Part shown: positions 57,248 to 64,000 of the stretch, one piece after another | Numbering within the stretch: position 1 is the stretch's first letter | Layout of the letters: the number at the start of each line of letters is the position of its first letter | NCBI RefSeq assembly: GCF_001612665.1 | Contig: NZ_BDAX01000019.1 | Span: forward strand, 186,001 to 250,000 | DNA: 64,000 bases | Direction: 5' to 3' | DNA from: Nocardia alba NBRC 108234 | Lineage (GTDB): Bacteria > Actinomycetota > Actinomycetes > Mycobacteriales > Mycobacteriaceae | The notes under the pieces: generated by a model | The model's database searches: none | What the model was told of the DNA's origin: nothing | The model's input: only the letters and a program-made list of their open reading frames with translations | Position numbers and translations under genes: made by a program

Positions 57248-57823
57248 TCAGCTTCGATCGAACCAGGTGACCTGCGCGCCGCTGTCGAATTCCTTCCGTC
57301 GGGTCGGGGTGAAAAGTGTCGGTTGGAAGACGCCGGTGAAGGCGGGGATACCCGCGCCCGCGATGACCGGATAGCTCTTGATGATCAGTTGGTCGATCTC
57401 GCCGAGCAGTTGACCCGCGAGGTTCCCGCCGCCACACAACCAGATATCGAGGCCGTCGTGCCGCTTGAGTTCGCGCACCAATTCGACCGGATCGCCGTCG
57501 ACGATCTCGACGTTGGGGGCGTCTACCGGACCCAACGACGAGGAGAAGACGAACTGCCGCATGTGGGCGAACGGACTGAGGATGCCCGCGTCGTAGGCCG
57601 CCGCGTAGGTGCCGCGACCCATGAGCATCGTGTCCCAGCTCTTGTTGGGCGTGTCGACGTCGATGCCGAAGTGCGGGCGCAGGTGGACCGGGACGGCCTC
57701 GGGGAATTCGGCGTTGAGCCAGCCCGAGTATTCCGGCGGCGTCGGATAGAACTCGTACTCACCGCCGGGGCCCGCGATGTAGCCGTCGAGGGAGACGCCG
57801 ATGTAGTAGACGAGCTTTCGCAT
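57248..57823 (-). CDS. dihydrofolate reductase-family (RibD C-terminal-like) protein
   Basis: A 191-residue protein of the RibD_C/DHFR fold. VSLDGYIAGPGG is the conserved N-terminal substrate and cofactor strand; MLMGRGTY and LWLCGGGNLAGQLL-like glycine motifs complete the nucleotide site. It is probably an NADPH-dependent reductase of unknown substrate rather than the housekeeping DHFR. It is divergent from a TetR regulator 71 bases away that is likely to control it. Confidence 0.88.
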   Translation of the reverse strand: MRKLVYYIGVSLDGYIAGPGGEYEFYPTPPEYSGWLNAEFPEAVPVHLRPHFGIDVDTPNKSWDTMLMGRGTYAAAYDAGILSPFAHMRQFVFSSSLGPVDAPNVEIVDGDPVELVRELKRHDGLDIWLCGGGNLAGQLLGEIDQLIIKSYPVIAGAGIPAFTGVFQPTLFTPTRRKEFDSGAQVTWFDRS

Positions 57824-57867
57824 GGTTACCGCCTCAGGTGTTGTACTCTGATTGAAGTGGTTTGAAC

Positions 57868-57877
57868 GTAGTACTAC
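57868..57877. promoter_or_regulatory. candidate TetR operator
   Basis: GTAGTACTAC is a perfect 10-base palindrome in the 71-base divergent region between the DHFR-like and TetR genes; a related GTACT lies at 57843-57847. Confidence 0.4.
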
Positions 57878-57894
57878 AGATGGAGTGGTGTCAA

Positions 57895-58467
57895 GTGCGA
57901 ACTAATCCCGAACGACGACAAGCGCTACTCGACGCGGCCATCGAGGTGCTCGCCGACGAGGGCGCTCGCGGCCTCACCTTCCGCGCGGTGGACAAACAGG
58001 CGGGCGTCCCCGCGGGCACGGCGTCGAACTACTTCGCCAACCGCGACGAGCTACTCACCCAGGCCGGTGTCCGCTTCTACGAGGTGGTGCAACCGAGCGA
58101 GGAGACGATGGCCCTGGTCAGCGACGGGCCGAAGGACATCGAGAACATCACCGCGCTGATGAAAGAGGTGGTCGGGCGGATCGAATCGCATCGCAAGGCC
58201 TACCTCGCCCTGCTGGAACTTCGCCTGGAGGCCACCCGGCGCCCCGAACTGCGTACGGTGCTCACCGAACGCGTCCGGGCCGACATCGATTTCAATGTCC
58301 GCAACCATCTGGCGTCCGGGCTGCCCGGCGACGCGGAGTCGGTACTACTGCTCTATCTGGCGCTCAACTGGCTCATCGTCGAACACCTCACGCTGCCCGG
58401 AATCTTCTCCGAACGGGAGAGTATGGCGCTGATCGAAACGGCCGTCGAGCGTGTGATAAGCAGCTGA
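57895..58467 (+). CDS. TetR-family transcriptional regulator
   Basis: A 190-residue regulator. The N-terminal HTH contains LTFRAVDKQAGVPAGTASNYFANRDEL, canonical TetR; the helical C-terminal part should bind a small ligand. GTG 57895 (VRTNPERRQ) follows GGAG at 9 bases; an ATG at 57883 in frame is an alternative. It is divergent from the DHFR-like gene, its probable target. Confidence 0.88.
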   Translation: MRTNPERRQALLDAAIEVLADEGARGLTFRAVDKQAGVPAGTASNYFANRDELLTQAGVRFYEVVQPSEETMALVSDGPKDIENITALMKEVVGRIESHRKAYLALLELRLEATRRPELRTVLTERVRADIDFNVRNHLASGLPGDAESVLLLYLALNWLIVEHLTLPGIFSERESMALIETAVERVISS

Positions 58468-58564
58468 CCCGGTCATATGTCCAGACCGTAGACGTGTTGA
58501 CGATCACTGGCACCACTGTGCACAATCGGGCCGAAAGCTGCGGGGGTTCGGAGGATAGACACAG

Positions 58565-59023
58565 ATGCGCTCGAAGATCGACATCCGATTCACCGTTGAC
58601 GCCGGGATAGACCAAGTGATGGACGCACTGCTGGCCGTTGACCTGATGTCGGAGTGGTCGACTTCGCTCAGCGATGTCAGAGTCGGGCCGCGCGATGCCG
58701 ACGGCAAGCCGCGCCGAGTTTTCGCCACCGCCCACTTCCTCGGCAACTCCGACGCCCAGGTCCTCGAATACTCCTGGGAGCGGTACCGCTCGGAATGGCG
58801 GGTCGTCGACAGCAGTCGTGGTTCCAAGGGCGGCGGCTGGATCGAACTGGTCGAAGCCCCCGAGGGTACCGAGGTCGACTACCACGTGGAGCTCTCGCTT
58901 CCGCTGCCCATACCGGGCATCCTGTTCAACCGCACCCTGCGCAAACTGCACGAGGAGACGGTCGCGAACTTCATCGACTTCGCCGAGCGGTATCCAGAGG
59001 TCGGCGGCTTCGCGGTCGGCTAG
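58565..59023 (+). CDS. SRPBCC-family protein
   Basis: A 152-residue START/SRPBCC-like protein: a beta-rich helix-grip fold beginning RSKIDIRFTVDAGIDQVMDA and ending with the long helix HEETVANFIDFAERY. The family binds hydrophobic ligands or polyketides; related mycobacterial proteins are annotated as cyclase/dehydrase. No enzymatic residues can be named. It stands alone between TetR and LtrA genes. Confidence 0.78.
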   Translation: MRSKIDIRFTVDAGIDQVMDALLAVDLMSEWSTSLSDVRVGPRDADGKPRRVFATAHFLGNSDAQVLEYSWERYRSEWRVVDSSRGSKGGGWIELVEAPEGTEVDYHVELSLPLPIPGILFNRTLRKLHEETVANFIDFAERYPEVGGFAVG

Positions 59024-59089
59024 TTGCGCCGTCCGCGAAACAACCGGCCTCGCGCGCGAATCGTGGCCGTGGGTGCGACGATTGACGCC

Positions 59090-60292
59090 ATGATCGGAAA
59101 TCGACGGCTCCGGTTCCGGCCGGTCACCGCGGACAGCTCGGTGACCCAGCTCGAATTGTTCTTCGACCTGGTCATCGTGTTCGCCTTCACGATGGTCACC
59201 GACCTGGCCGCCGACGAGACCACCGCGGCGAACATGCTGCGGGCCACGCTGGTCCTGGCCCTGATGTGGTGGCTGTGGATCGCCTACTCGTGGCTGGGCA
59301 ATGTGGTGCGCGCCGACGAGGGCATCGCGCGGGTCGGCATGTTCGTCGCGATGGGCGGCGCGTTCATCGCCGCGCTCACGATTCCCGAGGCGTTCAGCGA
59401 TCTGCCCGGCGGCTGGTTCGGGCCGCTGGTCTTCGCCATCGCCTATCTGGTGGTGCGGCTGGTACACGTCGGCATCTTCTGGGCGATCAGCGCCGAGGAC
59501 TCCCAGCTGCGCGGGCAACTGCTGCGCTGGGCGCTGGGTTCGATCACCATCGGCACCACGCTGCTGGTGATCGCGGCGATGACCACGGGCCTGACCCAGA
59601 TCCTGCTGTGGGTCGCCGCCATCGTCGGCGACATGGTGTGGACCTTCATCGCGGGAACCGACTGGCGAATCAATTCGGCCAAGCACTTCGCCGAACGCTA
59701 CGGGCTGATCGTCATCGTGGCGCTCGGCGAATCGATCGTCTCGATCGGCATCGGGGTGGCGGGCCTGCCGATCTCCTGGCCGATCGCGCTCGGCTCGATG
59801 CTCGGGCTCGCGGTATCGGGTCTGCTGTGGTGGCTCTACTTCGACGTCGCCGCGATCTCGATCGAGCACAGCTTCGCCCATGCCAGGGGCGCGCACCAGA
59901 TCAAGATCGCGCAGAACAGCTACACCTACGGGCATTTCCCGATGATCGTCGGCGTCATCGCGCTCTCGCTCGGGCTGAAGAAGGTGCTGTACTACGTCGG
60001 CGACTCCTCACACCACACGCTCACCGACGCGCTCTACGGCATCCCGCTCGGCGCGCTCTACGCCGGACCGGCCCTGTTCATTCTCGGCGTCGTGGCGGCG
60101 AAGTACTTCGCCACGAAATCGGTGTCGATTGCCCGGGTGATCACCGCGGCGCTACTTTTCGCGCTGATCCCGGTTGCCGCGCACCTGCCCGCGCTCGCCT
60201 CGCTCGCCCTGCTCTGCGCGCTGCTGGCCGCGCTGGTGATCTTCGAGACCCTGCGCTTCGCCCAGCCGCGCGACCGGATCAGACACGCTTGA
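59090..60292 (+). CDS. LtrA-family membrane protein
   Basis: A 400-residue low-temperature-requirement A (LtrA) family protein. VTQLELFFDLVIVFAF is the family's first-helix signature, and RYGLIVIVALGESIVSIG the second conserved segment. About 11 membrane helices are present. The molecular function is not known. ATG 59090 is the best start; frames further upstream lack similarity. The 3' end overlaps the convergent voltage-sensor-like gene by 14 bases. Confidence 0.85.
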   Translation: MIGNRRLRFRPVTADSSVTQLELFFDLVIVFAFTMVTDLAADETTAANMLRATLVLALMWWLWIAYSWLGNVVRADEGIARVGMFVAMGGAFIAALTIPEAFSDLPGGWFGPLVFAIAYLVVRLVHVGIFWAISAEDSQLRGQLLRWALGSITIGTTLLVIAAMTTGLTQILLWVAAIVGDMVWTFIAGTDWRINSAKHFAERYGLIVIVALGESIVSIGIGVAGLPISWPIALGSMLGLAVSGLLWWLYFDVAAISIEHSFAHARGAHQIKIAQNSYTYGHFPMIVGVIALSLGLKKVLYYVGDSSHHTLTDALYGIPLGALYAGPALFILGVVAAKYFATKSVSIARVITAALLFALIPVAAHLPALASLALLCALLAALVIFETLRFAQPRDRIRHA

Positions 60293-61112
60293 TCTGACCG
60301 AGGTGGTGGCGCACGCCGTGCTCGGCGGGCGTCGCCCCTCGATGCGAGGGCGGCACCGTCACCCCGGCCCGCACCGCGTCGTTGATCTGGTCGAGGTTCT
60401 CCCGCAGCATGTCGGCGACGAGTTCGTCGGTGCGCGGGTCGTCGAGTAGTTGGCGCAGCATCCGGTACACCGTGTCGGCGACGAGCCGGATGATGTCGTC
60501 GTGGAACGGGAGGTAGCGCAGTTTGCCGGTCTGCGGGTCGTTCTTGATCAGGTCCATGATCAGCTGGTCGACCTCGGCGTGGTTCTCCTCCAGCGCGGCG
60601 GAGATGTTCTGGGTGTAGTGGCCCGCGCGCAGGACTTTGGAGACCTCGTCGAGAATCGCGATCGTCATCGGGCGCTTGATCACATCGACGATCGTGCCGA
60701 CGAACCGGTTGACGATCGTCGCGGTGACCCGTTCCCCCATCGCCCGGTCGGCCACCCGGCCGAGCCGGATCAAGATCACCACGATCCGCAGCAGCCGGAA
60801 CCCGCGGAACAGCGGGCTGGTCACCGGGATCATGCCGAGGACTTCGTACCAGTAGATGAACGGGAACGACCACGGCCAGCCCGCCCGCCGCCAGCGCCAG
60901 ACGAACTCGACGAGGAAGATCGCGCAGATCGAGGTGTCGACGATGACGATCGCGTGATAGGTCGGGGCGCTGACGTGGAAGAAGGTGATCCACACGACCA
61001 GCACCACCGAGATGATCGCGAGGATCAGCATGAGGATGTCGGTACGCAGCGTCGGCGTCTTCGAGCGCACGTCCGGCAGGGCCTCGACCCGTTCGATCCC
61101 CGGTGAAGCCAC
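60279..61112 (-). CDS. voltage-sensor-domain membrane protein lacking a pore
   Basis: A 277-residue protein with four helices matching S1-S4 of voltage-gated channels: S1 about 24-45, S2 about 53-73 (DTSICAIFLVEFVWRWRR), S3 about 82-98 (WYEVLGMIP) and S4 with Arg at 103, 106, 109, 116, 119 and 123 (FRGFRLLRIVVILIRLGR). No S5-pore-S6 follows; the remaining 150 residues are soluble and charged. It could be a voltage-sensing proton pathway or a sensor for the cytosolic domain, which is inference. GTG 61112 has AGGAG five bases upstream. Confidence 0.82.
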   Translation of the reverse strand: MASPGIERVEALPDVRSKTPTLRTDILMLILAIISVVLVVWITFFHVSAPTYHAIVIVDTSICAIFLVEFVWRWRRAGWPWSFPFIYWYEVLGMIPVTSPLFRGFRLLRIVVILIRLGRVADRAMGERVTATIVNRFVGTIVDVIKRPMTIAILDEVSKVLRAGHYTQNISAALEENHAEVDQLIMDLIKNDPQTGKLRYLPFHDDIIRLVADTVYRMLRQLLDDPRTDELVADMLRENLDQINDAVRAGVTVPPSHRGATPAEHGVRHHLGQIKRV

Positions 61113-61229
61113 TGTTGCTCCTGAATATCTGGCGGTCGGCGCCGCGTAGGTCGGCCTTGATAGCGCTGCCCACGCTAATTGGTCGGCCGACCTCACGCGG
61201 GCAGTTACCGACGCCGGTCGGTGGCGTGT

Positions 61230-62840
61230 TCAGCCCCGCAGGGCGGCCTCGATATTGCGTTCCGCCAGCGCGGTGATGGTCAGTGACGGGTTGACAGTCG
61301 CGGTGCTGCCGGGAATCGCGGCGCCGTCCATCACATAGAGGCCGGGGTGTCCGTGGACGTGGCCGAAAGCGTCGGTGGCCTTGCCGAGGACCGCGCCGCC
61401 GAGCGGGTGCGCGGTGAACTGGGCGTTGGCGTCGTAGCCGAGGGCGCCGTACTCGGCGATCGCGTTCGCGCGATCGGCGATCCGGCGATCGACCGCACGG
61501 GCCGCCCCGGCGACCGCGTCCTGCGTTCGGGCCGACCAGTTCAGGCCGACACCGCCCGAGGCCGCGTGATAGCCGAAACGGGCGCGGGTCGGGTCGAGGA
61601 CCATGCCCAGCGAGGCCAGCGCACCGGTCTCGAACGGGATGCCGGGGATGTACCAGTTCTCCAGGGTGAGCGGGACGCTGGACTCGTCGTAGATCCGGCT
61701 GGCGCTCGGCACGCCTTGACCCTGGCCCGCGATGGCGCTCGCGCCCCGGGCCAGCACCACGTCGCCGTTGGTGCCGAAGCCGTCGCCGATGTGCTCGTTG
61801 AGATTGGGCAGCGCGCCGGTGGCTTGCGCGCGGACCAGCAGCTCCGATGTGCCGACGGAGCCCGCGCCGAGGAACAGCTTGTCGCAGGTCAGGTTGCGGG
61901 TGCTCAGCACCTGACCGGTCGGGGCCAGCTTCGACACGGTGACCACGAACCTGCCGTTCGCTTCCTGGGCGATGGCGTCGACGCGGTGGCCGGGGAAGAC
62001 CTGGGACCTGCCGGTCTCGCGGGCGTAGCGCAGGTAGTTCTGGTTGAGGTCGAACTTGGCGCCGTTGGAGTTGCCGAGGTTCGAGCGGGCCGAGGTGGCC
62101 GACGCGCGAGACTTTCCGGCGAGCTCGCTGCGCAGCACGTCCCAGGTGAAGATCGAGTCGTTGGGCAGCGGCTGGTATCCGGCAGCTCGCACCTGAGCGT
62201 CCCAGGCACGCGCGTGCGCGAACGGCGAGGAGTTGTAGATGTCGGCCGGCATGGTGTCCAGGCGCAGCATCTGGCGCACCCGCGGGTAGTAGACGCTGTC
62301 CAGCTCGCCGTAATCGACGACGCCACCGAAGACCTGGTCGAACAGCCTGCGTTCCGGAGCGATCATGGCCCCGGTGAAGATCACCGAGCCGCCTCCGACC
62401 GCGGCGGCCCGCCACACGTCGAGCCCGGAATACTCGGTCACATCCAGCACTCCGCCGAACGCGCTGAAACTCATCGGCACCTTGGTGACGCCGGTGAAGC
62501 TGGTGCGATGCCAGAAACCGCGGCCGTCGGGCAGGTCGTCGCCGGTGAAGATCTCGCGCCACGGGTCGGTCGGCCAGTGCGAACCGCGCTCGAGCACAGT
62601 GTTGGCGATCCCCGCCTCGGCCAGACGAAGCGCGGTGACGGCGGCGCCGAAGCCGGATCCGATCACGATGGCCTGCGTATGCGCGGGTGCGTCCGGGATG
62701 GGCGCGAAGATCTCCGGTACCCAGGACCGGAACATCGCCTCGCGCGGATCCGCCGTAGCGGGCGCGTGCGCCAGCGTCGTTCCCACAGCACCGGCAACAG
62801 CCGCCAGCCCCGCCGCCTTGAAAAAGGCACGTCTGTGCAC
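61230..62840 (-). CDS. choD: Tat-exported cholesterol oxidase (GMC type)
   Basis: A 536-residue FAD-dependent oxidase. A twin-arginine signal (HRRAFFKAAGLAAVAG, cleavage near ATADP) is followed by the FAD motif GSGFGAA (61-67). The late LENWYIPGIPFETGA region and TAHPLGG supply the Glu and His of the class I cholesterol oxidase active site. It oxidises cholesterol to cholest-4-en-3-one outside the cell. GTG 62840 follows GAGGGAGG; starting at ATG 62864 or 62918 would place extra residues before the Tat motif. TGTCACATGTCAC at 62920-62932 could be an operator. Confidence 0.9.
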   Translation of the reverse strand: MHRRAFFKAAGLAAVAGAVGTTLAHAPATADPREAMFRSWVPEIFAPIPDAPAHTQAIVIGSGFGAAVTALRLAEAGIANTVLERGSHWPTDPWREIFTGDDLPDGRGFWHRTSFTGVTKVPMSFSAFGGVLDVTEYSGLDVWRAAAVGGGSVIFTGAMIAPERRLFDQVFGGVVDYGELDSVYYPRVRQMLRLDTMPADIYNSSPFAHARAWDAQVRAAGYQPLPNDSIFTWDVLRSELAGKSRASATSARSNLGNSNGAKFDLNQNYLRYARETGRSQVFPGHRVDAIAQEANGRFVVTVSKLAPTGQVLSTRNLTCDKLFLGAGSVGTSELLVRAQATGALPNLNEHIGDGFGTNGDVVLARGASAIAGQGQGVPSASRIYDESSVPLTLENWYIPGIPFETGALASLGMVLDPTRARFGYHAASGGVGLNWSARTQDAVAGAARAVDRRIADRANAIAEYGALGYDANAQFTAHPLGGAVLGKATDAFGHVHGHPGLYVMDGAAIPGSTATVNPSLTITALAERNIEAALRG

Positions 62841-62959
62841 CAGGCCACCTCCCTCATCACGCATGGCCGACGCGAAGAATACCTTGCAAACCGGACAATC
62901 GCCCGGTCGTAGGGGCATTTGTCACATGTCACGGCGGCGCGTGGTGCGGGGGTGGGACC

Positions 62960-63727
62960 TCAGCTGGTGAGCAGGCGGATCACCGCGATAGTGCCGACAA
63001 CCACGATCACCCCCCTGAGCGCATTCGGCGGTAACTTCCGCCCGACCTTCGCGCCGAGCTGCCCGCCGATGATCGAGCCGACCGCGATCAACGCGACCAC
63101 CTGCCAATTCACCTCGGCGATCGCGATGAAGATCGCCGCCGACACCCCGTTGACGATCAGGGCGAGGACGTTCTTCACGCCGTTAAGCCGCTGGATGTCC
63201 TCGTGCACGAACACCCCGAGCAGACCGATCAGCAGCACGCCCTGCGCGGCCCCGAAGTAGCCGCCGTAGATGCCGGTGGCGAAGACCGCGATCAACAGAA
63301 TCGGGCCGCCGTGTTCCGGCGCCGCCGCATCGCCGTCCTCGCGCCGCTTCTTCACCCACGCGGCCAGCCGAGGCTGCACGACAACCAGGACCAGCGCCAC
63401 GATGATGAGGACGGGCACGATCGCCTTGAACGCCTCCGCGGGCATCGTCAGTAGCAGGATCGCGCCCGTGATGCCGCCGAGCAGCGACGCGGTGCCCAGC
63501 TGCAGCAGCCGGGTCCGCTGCCCGCGCAGTTCCCGCCGATATCCGATGACCCCGCTCACCGAGCCGGGGACCAGACCGATCGTGTTCGACACATTCGCCG
63601 TCACCGGCGGCAACCCGAACGCGAGCAGCGTGGGAAAGGTGATCAGCGTGCCCGATCCGACGATCGTATTGATGCCGCCCGCCGCGATCCCCGCGGCGAA
63701 GATGGCCACCTGTTGTAACCAAGTCAT
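62960..63727 (-). CDS. TauE/SafE-family sulfite exporter-like permease
   Basis: A 255-residue permease with 8 membrane helices in two halves. The opening GINTIVGSGTLITFPTLLAFG and the second-half repeat GIYGGYFGAAQGVLLIGLLG are TauE/SafE hallmarks. It probably exports small organic or sulfur-containing anions. ATG 63727 follows AAAGGA six bases upstream. It is not obviously linked to its neighbours. Confidence 0.9.
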   Translation of the reverse strand: MTWLQQVAIFAAGIAAGGINTIVGSGTLITFPTLLAFGLPPVTANVSNTIGLVPGSVSGVIGYRRELRGQRTRLLQLGTASLLGGITGAILLLTMPAEAFKAIVPVLIIVALVLVVVQPRLAAWVKKRREDGDAAAPEHGGPILLIAVFATGIYGGYFGAAQGVLLIGLLGVFVHEDIQRLNGVKNVLALIVNGVSAAIFIAIAEVNWQVVALIAVGSIIGGQLGAKVGRKLPPNALRGVIVVVGTIAVIRLLTS

Positions 63728-63893
63728 TCGAATTCCTTTGGTACGTCTCGTCGGACGCGAAGGTCCGTACAAGCGTGCGTTATGGGGGAAACGGTACTGG
63801 TCAACCGGTGAGCGGAGGGCGGCGGACTCGATTCACCGAATTGGTCCAGGCCGCTGACAAGCGGGGGTGGGCACGCGGTAGGATCGGAGGATC

Positions 63894-63938
63894 ATGCTGC
63901 AGCGGGCACTTCTTCTCGGCCGCCGCGACGGGTTCTGA
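63894..63938 (+). CDS. leucine-rich leader peptide (leuA leader)
   Basis: MLQRALLLGRRDGF, 14 residues, with GGAGG before the ATG. Leu makes up four of 14 residues, including three consecutive Leu codons. Alternative stem-loops follow. In M. tuberculosis leuA lies directly after asd-ask, so leuA is expected just past the right edge. The form is that of a ribosome-mediated attenuation leader sensing leucyl-tRNA. Confidence 0.75.
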   Translation: MLQRALLLGRRDGF

Positions 63939-63978
63939 TACGGACCGGCTCCCGTCGCGGGGTTCCAACGCGCCGGTC
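63925..63978 (+). promoter_or_regulatory. attenuator-like alternative stem-loops
   Basis: GCGACGGG (63925-63932) pairs with CCCGTCGC (63951-63958), enclosing the leader stop codon. GACCGGC (63943-63949), in that loop, pairs instead with GCCGGTC (63972-63978). The two folds exclude each other, as in segments 1:2 and 2:3 of an attenuator; segment 4 would lie outside the window. Confidence 0.6.
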
Positions 63979-64000
63979 GACCCGCTCCCCTACAGGGAAT

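Noticed and set aside
60058-62562. An 834-codon minus-strand frame across the VSD and choD genes
   Set aside because: It is out of frame with both recognised proteins, Arg-rich and without domains, so a high-GC shadow.

Overview
This is high-GC actinobacterial chromosome, most likely Nocardia or a close relative in the Mycobacteriales. The main evidence is gene order. From about 6.4 to 46.8 kb it follows the Mycobacterium tuberculosis segment Rv3644c-Rv3683: holB, topA, cspA, Rv3649-type helicase, tad pilus locus, HAD phosphatase, dpp transporter, acs, marP, nudix, nth, crp, a Get3-like pair, whiB4, ponA2. From 54.8 to 64 kb the asd-ask pair and a leuA-type leader recall Rv3708c-Rv3710. The start of the window, the 46.8-54.7 kb stretch and most of 57-63.7 kb are lineage-specific.

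Layout. 0-6.4 kb: the 3' part of a Pls-like NRPS-related membrane acyltransferase, an M1 peptidase, small membrane proteins, an alpha/beta hydrolase, a decayed stretch and tRNA-Thr(CGU). 6.4-14 kb: replication and repair genes (holB, topA, a DUF1998 helicase) plus cspA. 14.2-19.6 kb: a seven-gene Flp/Tad operon on the minus strand. 19.6-23.1 kb: a HAD-IB phosphatase, a CRP-site-bearing promoter followed by a roughly 300-nt RNA locus that matches the position of Ms1/MTS2823, a degenerate Fic-like protein with a hidden 54-codon partner, then about 0.9 kb of imperfect repeats and a large palindromic repeat. 23.1-30.5 kb: dppABCD and acs. 30.6-36.9 kb: nhaA, a holin-like membrane protein, an EphE-like hydrolase lacking its nucleophile, then marP-nudix-thioredoxin-nth with overlapping start/stop codons. 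37-48.5 kb: crp, an MBL hydrolase, RidA, DUF4177, Get3-like ATPases, whiB4, ponA2, yqeY, a metallophosphoesterase, a Pro/Gln-rich membrane protein and tRNA-Pro(CGG). 48.5-54.8 kb: a GntR regulator with allophanate hydrolase, a 19-residue microprotein gene with its own stem-loop, an APC permease, a serine hydrolase and a second copy of the palindromic repeat. 54.8-64 kb: asd-ask, a DHFR-like reductase with a divergent TetR regulator, SRPBCC, LtrA, a voltage-sensor-only membrane protein, a Tat-exported cholesterol oxidase, a TauE exporter, and a leucine-rich leader peptide with alternative stem-loops at the right edge.

How the parts connect. Crp is encoded at 37.4 kb. A perfect TGTGA-N6-TCACA site lies inside the promoter of the Ms1-like RNA, and a one-mismatch version lies between whiB4 and ponA2, so the window holds a regulator and two likely targets. 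The Tad genes form a near-complete pilus locus without a prepilin peptidase. Convergent genes are separated by strong bidirectional hairpins. No prophage, insertion sequence, CRISPR array or large foreign island was seen. The most noteworthy material is in RNA-level and repeat structures and in several family members that have lost canonical catalytic residues.
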